DNA from: Nelumbo lutea
Taxonomy: Eukaryota > Streptophyta > Magnoliopsida > Proteales > Nelumbonaceae
DNA length: 64,000 nucleotides
Reading direction: 5' to 3'
NCBI GenBank assembly: GCA_022828595.1
Contig: JAKGHH010000003.1
Span: forward strand, 101,083,583-101,147,582
A program made the position numbers and the translations under genes. The notes under the pieces were generated by a model, which saw nothing but the letters and a program-made list of their open reading frames with translations, searched no databases and was not told where the DNA came from. Positions within the stretch are counted from its first letter, which is position 1, and every line of letters starts with the position of its first letter. Positions 12,301 through 26,000 of the stretch are shown here, piece after piece.

Positions 12301-15300
12301 TCAACATACATATGAAGAAGAATGCAGAGGAATACGACTGAAATGAATATCAGTCGCACCAAGCATCACCACAACCAACTTTTGAAGCAAACAGAAAACA
12401 TTTACAGTCCCTTACTTGGACAAACAACAGTAGTGTTCATTCCTATACACATTCAGCCCTCTTCGATACTAAATAGAGGGTTTAGTGTACCACTTCAACA
12501 ATCACCACAGCAACGACTGGAGGCATTCTCACCTCTAGACCCACAAAACGACAACTCCTTTTCAGCCCCTTATCAAACCTCCACTCAGATCAATCGAAAA
12601 AGAAGAAGACGACTGTGAAAGTGGCGGCGAACCCAGAAAGAGAACAGCAACAAGAAAAAATAAGTATACGACCTTACAGCTCTGATACCATGTGAATAAA
12701 CCCTAGTTCATTCTAGGTTAAAGCAGAGAAGAAGGAAGAAGAAAGAAAAGAGAAAGAAGGAGAAGAATGTTCGGCCAGACTAGAAGAGAGAAAAGTGAAA
12801 ATTACTCTCTCCTAGCCGACCCACTTGACTTTTATTCATAAAACTTAAGTTACAAGAAAGACAATGTTGCCCCTCATAGAAGATGGGACACATAACTTAA
12901 ACTCAGATACAATAGACATTTCACTTTCAATAAGATACACCAGAATGACCAAAATACCCCTGACTCGAGCATTCTAACAGTAAGAATGTTTGAATCTAAG
13001 TTCTCTTAATTACATTTGTTAGCATTAAACCATCAATCCAACTTGTTTTCTGTGCTTATTGTTGCCTCTTTTAATACATAATTAAATGCGTGTATACCTT
13101 GAAAAAATACAAGTTGAAAGATTTGAACCCTGGTCATTTATATAAAAAACCAACACTTTTACCGTCTAGCCGCCACTTTCATGTCTATTTTAATTTACAA
13201 AATCTATTATATATGGTTTTTATGTAACTAACGGTCACTGTTTGACCCGTGATCTAGTAAGCATTCTGGTTTTGTGTCCGGTTTGAGTCTTAAAACACAG
13301 CTTAAATGTATGACTCATCAATCAAATCTGAAACATTGCCAACATATCGACAAAATATTGAAAATATTAGGAAAAAAAGATTCTTGGAAAATTTTGTATT
13401 GCCACTGAGCAAAATGGGGAGATTTCGTGGAAACTTTGCCGAACCTCTGTGATATTGCTTACCATTGTTGGGACAGGGAGAGTGAGGGTTAAAGTTGTAA
13501 TTTTACTTGCTCAATGTGCACATTCTTGTATTTTAGGGACAGAATTGTCCTTTTATTTTTCTTTAATATAAATATCATTTTCTTGGTGTGGTTGAATTAT
13601 GTGGCACACCACCAAATCTGTTCATCTTCTCTAGTTCGAACTGCACTGACAGGTTTGAACACAAAGTAAGATGAATTGATCTCATTGTGGTTTCCCTTTA
13701 CATTTCACAGCTCACCATCTAAAATGAATTCATTGTTATTTATAAAATGTTAGAATGAAGTCACTTAAGATTTTCTTTTTTAATCATTATAATTTCAAAA
13801 TTTCTTGAAAATTAATTCATTTTTGGGCTGAAGTTTATGGAAAACTAAAATGCAATAATATGATTATAAAAAAGCAACAGTTTCATTTCATGTGTCATCT
13901 ACGCAGGCTACAGATCAATACAACCATTCCATGAAGGAATAGGTAGAAATTGGAGAATCAAAATTCTTTGGAAGATATAGTTGATATCAATGTATGTCTC
14001 AGTTCATAAGAACTTGTAAAAAACCAATACAATAAGAAACTTGCACAATTTTGAAAAATTATTCTATACATGAAAGCCATTAAATTGCTGTGTACTGTGA
14101 ATTTCCAAGAAATTCTGGTTCTAATGTTCTTATTTTATTGTTTTTTTTAGGGCTTTAAAGTGCTGCTGTAAAATGTTTTCATTTGTAAACAGTTCATGAA
14201 CAAATTTTGGAACTGTTCAGAAATTAAAAGTAGCGTATATTATTGTGGTTGGTGGCTTGGTGCCTTGGAATGTTAGACCAAAACTAAATAACAGTTATTG
14301 TTGATGCCCTGTGGATGATAAACTTTTGTACAGTTTTTTTTTTTTTTGATAAATGTTGAGTTGGGCCGATTTCTAGTTATTGGGCCCAGTTATTTATTTC
14401 TTATTTTTAAGTTGTTAAGTTAGGAAGTTGTTGGGCTTTAGGCCCATTAGTTTATGTTTTTAAGTTGTAACTGTTCAGCTACTTAAGTAGCCGCCCTACT
14501 AAGGGCATTCTTGTAGTCTCTTATTCTTTTGAGTTGAGTATATAATACAAAGAGGGGTTGGCGGCCAAAACTAATTCAATTCTGGTTGACATCCTACTCC
14601 TTTTCTTCTACTCTTTTCTTCTCTACTACTGAAACTCTTCATCATCTTCTTCTTTCCCTTCACAAGGAATTTATTTAAAACTGCAACAGTGATTTCTACT
14701 TGGTACCAGAGCAGCCCAAAGGTTTCTTGAACTGTTCTATCATGCATCCCTAGATCGGCCGACTGCATGGTGATTTAAGAGGCTGATCGAAGATCTCAGG
14801 TAAGCCCAGTTTTTGGATTTTTTTGGTGGATCTATTTTGCCCTGTAACTGGTTTAGGGTTTCCCATCAAAATCAGAAAAAACTGGAGAAAGGGGGAGAGT
14901 CTTGTTTCTGTTGGACTCTTCAATTTTGACCTAGGAAGTGGTGTCCTAATTTTTTAGGGTTCATTGAGTTTTTTGAGGGGGGCGGTTCAAGTCCTGCCTG
15001 TTTTGGAGGTTTCTGGAGAGAACGACAGCCTTTCTCTCGTATCGCAAAAAAGGAATCTTTTGTGGGAGGACCATCTAGGGCACCAAAAGGGTGTTGTTGG
15101 TATCAAAAGTGATTTATTTGATATTCTTGCATATTATAGTAACCTTCTACCCCCTTTTTGATAATTATGGAGGGTAATGGAGTTGAAAACAAGCTTGGGA
15201 GTGAAATGAGACCAGTAGAAGGAGGTACCAGAGACCTTTTTGGGGCTGGAACCATTACTACAATTAAGTTGGATGGTTCAAATTACTTTTAATGATCACA

Positions 15301-18300
15301 GTCTGCAAAGATGACCATTGGCGCTCGTGGGAAGTTAGGGTATATCACTAGTGAAAAAGTAAAACCCGAAACTAAGAGCTCCCGGTGGGTATAGGAAAAA
15401 TATATGGTGATTACTTGGCTGTGTAATTCGATGCTGCCCCATATAAGTAAAAATTTTTTGTGGGCAAATACAACTAAGGAAATATGGGATGGGGTTGCTG
15501 AAACCTATTCACAGAGGGAGAATGTTGCTAGGACTTATTAGTTGAGAAATCAGATTATTGCTACAAGGTAGGGAGATAGACCTATTGTTGTTTATTTTTC
15601 AGCCCTAAAAACCCTGTGGCAGGAGATTGACCATCTAGAGACAGTTGTTTGGGAAACCACTAAGGATGTAGCTGCCTACCAGAAGCTCCTAGAGAAGTAT
15701 AGGGTTTTTGAATTTCTTGCTAGCCTTAATCCCGAGTATGATATTGCAAGACATCATATTCTTTCCAGGGACAATGTTACTCTCTCCCAGCATATGCCTT
15801 TGTGTCAGGGGAAGAGAGTAGGAGAAATGTGATGATGAAAAATTCTGGTTTTGATCAATCAACCATGGTTAGCACTGTGAGACCTAAACAAAGTGGAGAC
15901 TGGGGTAGCAGTGAAATCAAGAAGGAAGATAAAAAGGATTTGATTTGTGACTACTATAAGAAGCCTAAACACACAAGAGATACTTGCTGGAAGCTTCATC
16001 CTCATCTGGTGCCGAATAGACTCAAAAAAAGAAGGGAAATGCTCACATGGAAGTCACTGGTGACATACCAGCCCCTCCCACTACAGCTCCTCTAGAGTCT
16101 GTTGCAACTGCTGCAGTGAGGGCCGAACTTGAGAGATATGGGCAGTTCCTGAATCAGTGGGATACAATCAGTTCTAATTCAGTAACAGGTGGACAACCAA
16201 GTACAGGTGGTTTTGGTGGAGCACATTCTACTATGCTCACATAGGTAGTTCACATGCCACTACAAATTATGTTAGCACTACAGGTAATAAGAGACCTCCT
16301 TGGATTATAGATTCTGGAGCCTCAGTGTACATGACCATAGTTTCACTATCTTTTCCTCTTACTAGCTATGTTTTGGCAGAGATAGTCTCCACAACTGATG
16401 GATCTCATGTTCCCATTGCTGGGAAGGGGTCTGTTAAGATTAGTGATTCCATTTCCCTTCCTTTTGTTCTTCATGTTCCCAGATTGAGTACTAACCTATT
16501 AGTAGTTTGACTAAGAACTTGAACTGTTCAGTAATTTTTTCTCCTGGTCATTGTATTTTGCAGGATTTGGATTCAAAGAGGATGACTGGGAGTGGTCGTG
16601 AAGTGAATGGAATCTACCTCCTGGATGTGCTTCCTCATCAGGGTCATCTTGTCAGCAGGGATAGTGAGTCAGGGTCTGTGAGTCAGATTATGCTTTGGCA
16701 TAATCGTTTAGGTTATTTGTCTTTTTCTTCTTTGAGTTTCTTGTTTCCAAAGCTTTTTGAGTCTGTTAATTTGTCAAGTCTGGAGTGTGAAGGTTGTCAA
16801 CTTGGAAAACATTGTAGACATTCCTTTAAAGCTAGTAATAAAAGATGTTCATCTCCTTTTGATGTGTGGGGACCTTATCATGTTCCTTCTATGGGTGGTT
16901 ATCGATATTTTCTCTTATTTGTGGATGATTTTTCTCGACATTCTTGGATTTACTTAATGAGATCCCGAGATGAGGTACCATCCTTGGTAAGGCAATTTCA
17001 TCAGATGGTGCTAACACAGTTTGGGATACGAATAAAGGTGTTCAGATCAGGCAATGCTAGAGAATATTTTGAAAAACATCTTGCTTCGTATCTGTTACAA
17101 TATGGTGTTGTCCATCAGAGCAGTTGTTCCTACAGTCCACAACAGAATAGTGTTGCAGAGAGGAAGAACAGGCACATTGTTGAGATTGCAAGGAGCATGA
17201 TGGTCACATCTGCAGTTCCAGTTTGTTTTCGGGGTGATGCAGTTCTCACAACAGTCTTTTTGATTAACAGGGTGCCCTCCCGTATACTTGGATTTAGCAC
17301 CCCATTCAGTCTCCTTTTTCCTGAGGGGGAGATGTTCCATGTTCCTCTCAGAGTGTTTGGATGTGTTTGCTTTGCACATATTCTTGGTCCTCATCGTTCG
17401 AAGCTTGACCCAAAGGCAAAGAAGTGTGCCTTCTTTGGATATGCAGAAAATTAGAAAGGGTACTGCTGCTATGATCCAATCTCTAGGAGTCGGTATGTTA
17501 CTATGGATGTCACCTTTTTTGAGTCCACATCCTTCTTCTCGAAGAATCCTTCTTAGGAGGAGTGTTTTGGGGAAGTGAGTGAGTAGTCATCCCTCTTCCG
17601 GTTTCAGTTCCTGTGTCCACTACTGCATCTGATACTCCTATGTCACCTACCTCAGCACCTCCCTTGCGTCCTGCTTCTCAGCGTTACTCATGACAGAGAC
17701 TCCACTGGGAGGTTAATTCAATTGCAGCAAAACTCACATCACTTCCTATCGGTTCCTTGGATACTCCAGATTCAACTGACACGGATTCAGGTATTCCTCT
17801 TGATCCCTCTACTATTTCAGTTCCCATTGATTCTACTAATCCCATTACAGATAACCAGGACCTTCTTATTGCTCTCAGAAAAGGGAAGAGAAAGTGTACT
17901 GCTCATTGTATTTCACAGTATTTATCCTACAGTGGACTTTCTCCTTCCTACCGTGCTTTCGTTTCCTCTCTTGACTTTGTATCTATACCCAAGGGTGTCA
18001 GTGAGGCTCTCTCCAAACCTAAGTGGAAGACAGCTATGCAGGAAGAGATGGGAGCCTTAATTAAGAATCAAACATGGGAGATTGTGGATCTACGTGAGGG
18101 CAAGGAGATTGTTGGATGCATATGGGTTCACACACTCAAATATAAGGCAGATGGAAGTATAGAAAGGTATAAGGCCACACTTGTTGCGAAAGGGTACACA
18201 TAGACCTATGGCATTGATTACTTAGAGACCTTTGCACTTGTTGCAAAGATGACTTCTGTTTGGATACTTCTTTCTCTTGCTACCACATACTCTTGACCCC

Positions 18301-21300
18301 TGTTTCAACTTGATGTAAAGAATACTTTCCTAAATGGAGATTTGCAAGAGGAAGTGTATATGGATCTTCCTACTGATTTTTATAGTGATGCTAAATAGGG
18401 AAAGGTATGCAGATTTAAGAAGTCACTTTATGGTTTAAGGCAGTCACCCATAGCATGGTTTGACAGGTTCAGGAAGGCCTTGGTTGCTTTTGGCCACACT
18501 CAGACTCAATCTGACCATACCCTGTTTGTGAAGCGGAGGGCATCCTTGGTGTCAGTCCTAATTGTTTATGTGGATGATATTGTTGTCACGGGGAATGACC
18601 TAAGTGAGATTGACAGTTTGAAGAAGAATCTACACAAGGAATTTGAAATTAAGGATCTTGGAGAGATTAGGTACTTCTTGGGCATTGAAGTTGCAAGATC
18701 AAAACATGGAATATTTATTTCTCAGAGGAAGTATGTTCTGGATCTTCTACAAGAAACAGGGATGCTTGGAACAAAGGCAGTCAGTACTGCTATTGATCAG
18801 AATCACAAAATTAATGCATCAGAAGGTGAGCTGGTAAAGGACATTGGGAGATATCAGACTTGTGGGGCGTCTGCTGTATTTGTGTATGACAAGGCCAGAC
18901 ATCTCCTATGCAGTGAGTGTGGTGAGCCAATACATGCATGCCCCACGAGTCCAGCATAGGGAGGTTGTTGACATGATTCTTGCTTATCTGAAGGGACACC
19001 CAGGCAGAGGCATACTATTTGCTGATTATGGACAGTTGAAGCTAGAGGCTTATACATATGCTGATTGGGCATGGTGCCTTGATGACAGGAGACTTACTTC
19101 AGGAATCTGCACCCTTGTTGGGGGTAACCTAGTCTCGTGGAAAAGCAAGAAACAAACATGGTGGCAAGATCAAGCACAAAAGTAGAATACAGGGCCATGA
19201 CACATGGAGTTTCAGAACTTTTTTGGATCCATTCCTTGTTAGGAGAGATTGGTGTAAAGGCAGGAGAACCTAAGATGTTGTATTGTGATAATCAGACAAC
19301 AATTAACATTGCCCATAACCCAGCTCAGCATGACCGGACAATGCACATTGAAGTGGATAGACACTTCATCAGAGAAAGGGTGACTTCTGGGGAAGTTTGT
19401 TTCCCATACATTTCTTCTGATCTGCAGCTTGCTGATGTTCTCACAAAAGGTGTTGCAAGAAACAAGCTGGAGCATGATCTACACAAGTTGGGAATGTTTG
19501 ACATTTACTCCCAACTTGAAGGGGAGTGTTGAGTTGGAGCATGATCTACACAAGTTGGGAATGTTTGACATTTACTCCCAACTTGAAGGGGAGTGTTGAG
19601 TTGGGCCGATTTCTAGTTATTGGGCCCAATTATTTATTTCATATTTTTAAGTTGTTAAGTTAGGAAGTTGTTGGGCTTTAAGCCCATTAGTTTATGTTTT
19701 TAAGTTGTAACTGTTCAGCTACTTAAGTAGCCGCCCTACTAAGTATATAATATAAAGAGAGGTTGGCAGCCAGAACTAATTCAATTCTGGTTGACATCCT
19801 ACTCCTTTTCTTCTCTACTGCTGAAACTCTTCATTTTCTTTTTCTTTCTCTTCACAAGGAATTTATCTAAAACTGCAATCAGTGATTTCTACTATAAATG
19901 ATAAACTTTTGTACAGTTTTCACTGACCTAAACTAAATAAGAATTTTCGTTTGTAAAATCTTTTAAGCAATTACTCATAATACTAAAATTCTTCTTGGTG
20001 CCCTGTGGATGATTGTACAGAAGCTCTTTGTACATGGGTGTTTATAAAGTTGATATTAATTCAATACTTACTTTTTTCAAAAAAAAAAAAATCTGATATG
20101 AATATCAGGATAGGGGTGCATACAGACAGGATCATGATCCAATTCTAATTCGAATTTGATCCTATTTCTTGATCCAGATATCCCTCTGTTGGATTTTTGG
20201 ATTGGATTGGATTGAGAAATAGGATCCGTTTAATAATTGGATCAAATTTGGATCACCCCTACTGATCCAAAGAATCTGGTACACATTATTTATAAATATA
20301 TTTATATTGTATTTTTTTAATTTTAATTTTTATATTATTTATGTTTTTTTGTAAAAAGACATGTATATCCCCATTTTGTTTAAACTATATATGACAAAAA
20401 TGTTGAAAAACATGCTTGTGTTTTTTTTCTTTGTATAGACTGCTTTGTTTTTTTCCTGTTAATAATAAAATCAGATTCAGATATCTGACATTCTTAGCAA
20501 ATTCGAATTCAAATCAATCTTTGTAAGATCCATCGGATCTTTGTATCAGATGTAGGATTTACATTATTGGATTGGATTTGGATATACCCTGATTTGAATC
20601 CGATCCGATGATTCCGATCCACTTGCATCCCTATTTCAGGACATGGTGCTGTTATAAATCCATAACCAAATGTAATACCTAATTTTTTAATATATTTTCT
20701 ACCTTTGGTTACTATTCCATAATGTAAATACTTAAGTGATATTATGAATACATCTAAGATGTTGCATGTGTTTCTTGTGATTGCGAGCAGGATTCAGTAA
20801 CTGTTGTAGGATACCCACTTGGAGGAGACACCATATCAGTGACAAAGGGGGTGGTGTCACGCATAGAGGTTTGATTGGTTACAACTACTATCATTTTCTA
20901 TAATGTCTTTTTATTGGTAACTTGTCATTAATTTTATTAATATGTGAGAAAGAATAGTAAGTAAATACAACACAATTGGTGAAGGCAGTACCTAGCACAC
21001 CCCTACATTGTTTTATGTTCTGCCCACAACCTAACCCTTTGTTTGACCCTTCTATACATTACATCATTCCATCGCTGTATCCTTGGTTTCCCAAGTTACA
21101 AGAAAGAAAAGAAAGATTGCAGAAAAAGAAGAAGAAAGGAGAGAAAGAAGAAAAAGATGAGGAAGAAAGGGTTTAGAATGGGGTGAGATTCAAAATCATC
21201 TCACACCCTAATATGTTTTCATTTATACTAATGAGCACAATTACATAAATAACCTCCATTAGGTGCCTCATTACAAATGCATATACAAAGATAAAAATAC

Positions 21301-24300
21301 CCTTCCTCATTCAACACCCCAAAATAATTGATGTCTGCTAGCGCTTTGTCTTGCTAGAATATCAACCACCATACTGTTTTCTGAACTCGGTACCCAAGAA
21401 AAGATGGTGTTCAGCTCCATTGCTATATTCCTTTCTTCTCGTACAATGTTTCTATGCTTCCAAGAAATTGGATAATTCTGTTTCAGCCACCCTATTATGA
21501 GTCACCCTCCATCATAAAGTCTTTATATGCCAATGATCTCCTCAGCTGTATCAGTTACTATAACGTTGTTACTTATCACTTGGATGTCATGTGCTACTAT
21601 GATCGGTTGTTTTGCACTTTGAATCTTTAGATTCTTTACCTCATATTTGATGTTATAGTTCTCATGTTTTGCACTTGCACTGCAATCATGTGAATGAAAC
21701 TCTTATTGATGAACATGGCAAAGTTATATCATAGGGATAAAAGGAGGATTGTTTGGGGTTGGGCCTAACAAGTTAGTGAAAAAAGATCAATCAAAAGAAG
21801 ACAAGAAGACCGCCTTCAAGAAACAGAGAAGAAGAAATAAAAAATGGTGATAGTTGGGGGGATAGGATTTCTACTGTGTTTCTTGAGGGATGTTGGTCAG
21901 GCTCTTTGGTGCTTTTGAGTTGTGGTGTTTCTTATGTTTTTTTTTTTTCTTTGAAGGATTTTTTTGGAGGGTTTGTCCTTGTGTGATCAGGGGCTTGTTT
22001 CAGTTTTCTTCGGTTTTTTTCCTTGGGCTTTCTTTCTCTCAGGTGATTGCTTATTACCTTTCTTGTATTTCTTTTTTCTTTCAATAAAATTCTCTTTTTA
22101 ACTTCAAAAAAAAGTCTTGATCATATGCACAAAACTACATTTGGAAGAGAGAGTGTGTGTGTAGCTGCAAGCCTGCAACACATGGTGGGAAGGGTAATCC
22201 ATCTTTACAAGGCTGTTTGTATATGTGCTCTAAGAGAAACATATTCCCTATTTACACTACAATATGAATGGTGGTGATTATCTAGAAGCCTTCATATGGT
22301 TATACATCCTAACTTTGCATGGAAACCACTCTTGTATTGATTCTTTACTTTTTTTCCAGAAAGGACAAGTGTACAAGCTGAATACAAGGGGAAAACCTTA
22401 AAAGAAAAGGAAGAGAAACATAGAGACCAGTTACTCACCCCTTCTATCAAAAAGAAAAAAAGGAAAAGGAAAAAGAAAAAGAAAAAGAAGAAAAAAGAAA
22501 CCGAATGGAGGCTTCTAGGTAACATGGCCACCAGGCAGGCACAGCCAACCACAAAAAACTAACCCAATACAATCACCAGAGCAAGAGATGTGACAGACAG
22601 CTCAATCCACCACCATTAATTTCTGGTTACTTTTTATTTCCATAGCTTATGATTATATATATTTCACCCTATATACTATGTGGCATTAGTATCCTCTTGA
22701 CATTAAGGCTCAATGTAGGAGTGATATCTTCTTCCTGTGCAAGACCTATGGTATATGTATTTAGACTTATAAGCACATACAACTTATGGAGTTCATTACT
22801 AGTATGTGAAACTTTCATAGTCCATACAAGCTTATATATATGTTATATGGTATAAGGGTGGGGGAATGTACTAGGTTATGGAATAAGTGTTTGCAGAATG
22901 TGGTTATATGGCTGAATGGGTTTCATGGAATGGAGAATAATTGTAATGTGATGATTTGTGGGATGAGAATGGTGTGCTTGCGGAATGGATAAGGTGCACT
23001 TGTGGTAGGGCTGTCAATGGACTCTGAAAGTTTGATACCCAATTTGACTCTGAATCTGATTTGGATGTTAGAACTTGCATCCAATTAATAATTGGGTCGG
23101 ATGTGGATTTAACCCTATCTGATCTGATTAAAATCCGAGTCCGAAAAACACTTATTATTTTATGTATATATGTAGTATAATTATGTATGTCTGATTAAAA
23201 ACTTAATATTTTAATTAATCCAATTAAAAGCTGAATCCGATAAAAACTTATTATTTTATGTATATATGTAGTATAATGTGTATAAAGTTTGTAATTAATA
23301 ATTTTAAATATTTTATATTTATATAGATTTATTATACATATACAAGTTAAAAAATTAGCTTTTAATTTTTGGTTATTTTAAACACAATAAGACAGTTGTG
23401 AATTAATCCAAATCTGATCCAAAATCTGACATGATAATCGGATGCAGAAGCAGATGCAGATCTAGAGGTTTGATAATCGGATGTGGATGCTGATGCATCT
23501 GGTTCCGATCTGGTTACAGATTTAACTTGTAGAATGAATGGATACATGCAGAACATGTAGAAAGCGCTTACGGAGAAAAGTGCACTCATAGAACAGAATC
23601 AACAGAGGGTCCCAATGAACTCAACAAGCTCCATTGATCTGTGGATGGATCAAGTATATCAAAGAACTGATTTGGGTTTATGCCAGGGACTTCAACCATG
23701 GAAGCTATCTTTGTTATGAGATGATTAATATAAAAGTTTAGAGAGAAGAAGAGAGATCTTCATATGGTGCTGATTGATTTAGAGAAGACACATGATAGAT
23801 TCCCTAGATGGTGGATCTTGAAAAAGAAAGGAGTTAAAAATAGGGTATATGGATCATTAAGGACATGTATGAGGGTGCAACAACAATGTTAGAGCACCTA
23901 TAGGAGAGACATTGGATTTTACAGTCATCATGGGTCTTCACCAAAGTTCAGCACTTCGCCTTTATTTATTTGCAGTTATCATAGATGAATTGACTAAACA
24001 TATTCAGGAAGAGGTCCTAGAAGTCCCATGGTGCATATTGTTTGCCATAGTTTTTAAGGCACTAAGGTGAGGCTAGGCAATAGAGGGGCGCCTTGTCACC
24101 TAGTCACCTTGGTGATGGATTTTTTTAAGTAAAACCATATATCCTAGGGTAGTTCCTTAGGTTAATTCAAAAAATATAGCTGAAATTAGAGAAAATTTTA
24201 AGTTAACTTTGATACGATACGCCGTATCGGGTGTATTGTATTGTATCTTTGGCGCCCCAATAAATAATATATATATATATATATATTGAAAAATGAAATT

Positions 24301-25955
24301 GAAAACCAAAGAAATAAAAAAATAGGGGGAGTATTGTTGTAAGTACTAATACACCTCTACCGATACACAGGTGTATTGATACTTTGAACCATGGGTTCAA
24401 TACAGTAGTTAGCAATGTTTGTGTTGATTAATCCCTAACAAATAGGAAAATAATAAAAAGAAATTAGTACATAAACACATAAAATGAGTATTCTAGTTTA
24501 ATAATGCCTATTTTATAATTATAATGCCAAAAAATTAAAAATATAAAAGTATTTTATAACATAGTGCACAAAACTACTTGGCGACTGGGCAAGGTGAGCC
24601 TCCAACGGTGCCTTGTCGCCTAGGTACCCGCCTTGACAAATATGTTGTTTGCTAATGATGTTTTAATTGATGAAACCAATGAAGGATTAAATGCAAAATT
24701 ACGTTATGGGCAAATACCTTAGAATTTAAGAAGTAGGGATAAAATAAAACAGGGGGGAGATTAAGGAGATGAAAAGGGGCATTTGTAAAGGATAGCCAAA
24801 TCATTGATCAGATTTTAAGTGCAAAAGAGAACCATAATATGATGGTGGCATATTATGGTAAAAAGTGCATGCAAGAAGAACATCAGCAAGAAGAAAACAT
24901 GGGAGTTGGGTGATGGGGATCAAGTAAAAAGTGCATGCAAGAAGAAAACATGATGGTGGCATAACCATAATATGATGGTCACCCATTGTGACCTGGGTGA
25001 TGGGGATCAACTTAAGGTGTATCAAAAGAGAACCAAAGCTGCTCCCATGCTTATTTGGCATCATTATGATGATGTGGGGCCCACATGGGAGCTGGATTAG
25101 CAATGAATCAACTTGGGAAGACCCTAGAGTCTTCAATCCACCCTAAGATGCTCTGTGTGGTTGGATTTTATGCTGAACAGGACTTATTTGACTTTCTTAT
25201 ATTTCTAGACAGCTAGGGTATTTTTGTAATTTTGCATGTTTAGGGGGGGGGGGTGGGGTGCTTATGTTTGGGAACAGGTCTTAGTCAAGGTTCGAAATTT
25301 CAATACGTATCTGGATGTATCGGCCAATACGTATCCTATTGGGGGCTTCCCGATATGCCCCTATAGGGGGTGTTTTGGGGTTTAACCTGGTTCAGGGGGT
25401 AGACAGGCCTTAAACCGACCCCTCTGAACCAGGTTTATAAAAGACTAAAAAAATAGGAGAAATGAGCTTCGATACAAGCTGATACACCCCTACTGACATA
25501 TTTTGAATCTTGGTCTTAGTCTAGTAATTTCACTTTGTTTGGATTTATGTTTGTAATTGTTTGGGGCAGGTTAGTCTAGTCTAGCTAGGGATGCAAACGG
25601 ATTGGATCGGATTCGAACCAAGGTATATTTGAATCCGATCCGACACTGTTAATTGCAAATATGATCCGACCCAAAGATCCGGTCGGATTTGATAGACATG
25701 GATCTGAATTTGAATCCGATCGGGAAGTCGGATATTCGGATCTGATCCGATCTGTTTTGTCTTCTTTAAAAATTAATAATTTATTAAAGAAATAAAATAT
25801 ACCAATTTAAATAAAGAAATGCAAAAAATACAAGTATTTTTTAATTATTTTCATATATATACATGTTTTTATTAAAAATAAATAATATAACAAATTTACA
25901 AAAATACAATATAAATAATATATTTATAAATAAATAAATAACATATATACATGTA

Positions 25956-26000
<45 letters not shown>

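Larger units (their letters stand above)
7429..12979 (-). mobile_element. Complete Ty1/copia retrotransposon, element C
   Basis: Two 289-bp LTRs (7429-7717 and 12691-12979) flank a full internal region, with a perfect 5-bp target duplication GTAAG at both ends. The primer-binding site TGGTATCAGAGC adjoins the 5' LTR at 12679-12690, and a GGGGGAG polypurine tract adjoins the 3' LTR. Domain order gag-protease-integrase-RT-RNase H is the copia order. By eye the two LTRs differ at about 16 sites (about 5-6%), which suggests an insertion a few million years old. It is nested in an hAT element inside the DEG2 intron. Confidence 0.95.
7056..13300. mobile_element. hAT-type element split by copia element C
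   Basis: The 8-bp repeat CTTAAATG (7048-7055 and 13301-13308) flanks termini TAGTGTTTTAAGACT and, inverted from the right, CTGTGTTTTAAGACT; 13 of 15 positions match. Subterminal GGACC/GGTCC-like motifs are visible on both sides. Without the nested copia and its 5-bp duplication the element is about 690 bp, non-coding and probably non-autonomous. Confidence 0.8.
14354..19893 (+). mobile_element. Complete Ty1/copia retrotransposon, element D
   Basis: The 5' LTR (14354-14700) and 3' LTR (19594-19893) are flanked by the 5-bp repeat ATAAA (14349-14353 and 19894-19898). PBS TGGTACCAGAGC follows the 5' LTR directly. The 3' LTR is about 47 bp shorter, mostly through one deletion after CCGCCCTACTAAG. 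Both LTRs appear to end in CTACT, not CA. The coding region is more decayed than in element C, with many stops and frameshifts. It is inserted in the DEG2 intron in the gene's own orientation. Confidence 0.93.

Noticed and set aside
13320..13480. Possible hAT fragment (GACAAAATATTGAAAATATT)
   Set aside because: No matching termini or target duplication could be found.
24801..25136. 111-codon minus frame with short internal repeats
   Set aside because: No recognisable motif; it overlaps the solo LTR start and a locally duplicated AAAAGTGCATGCAAGAAGAA segment.
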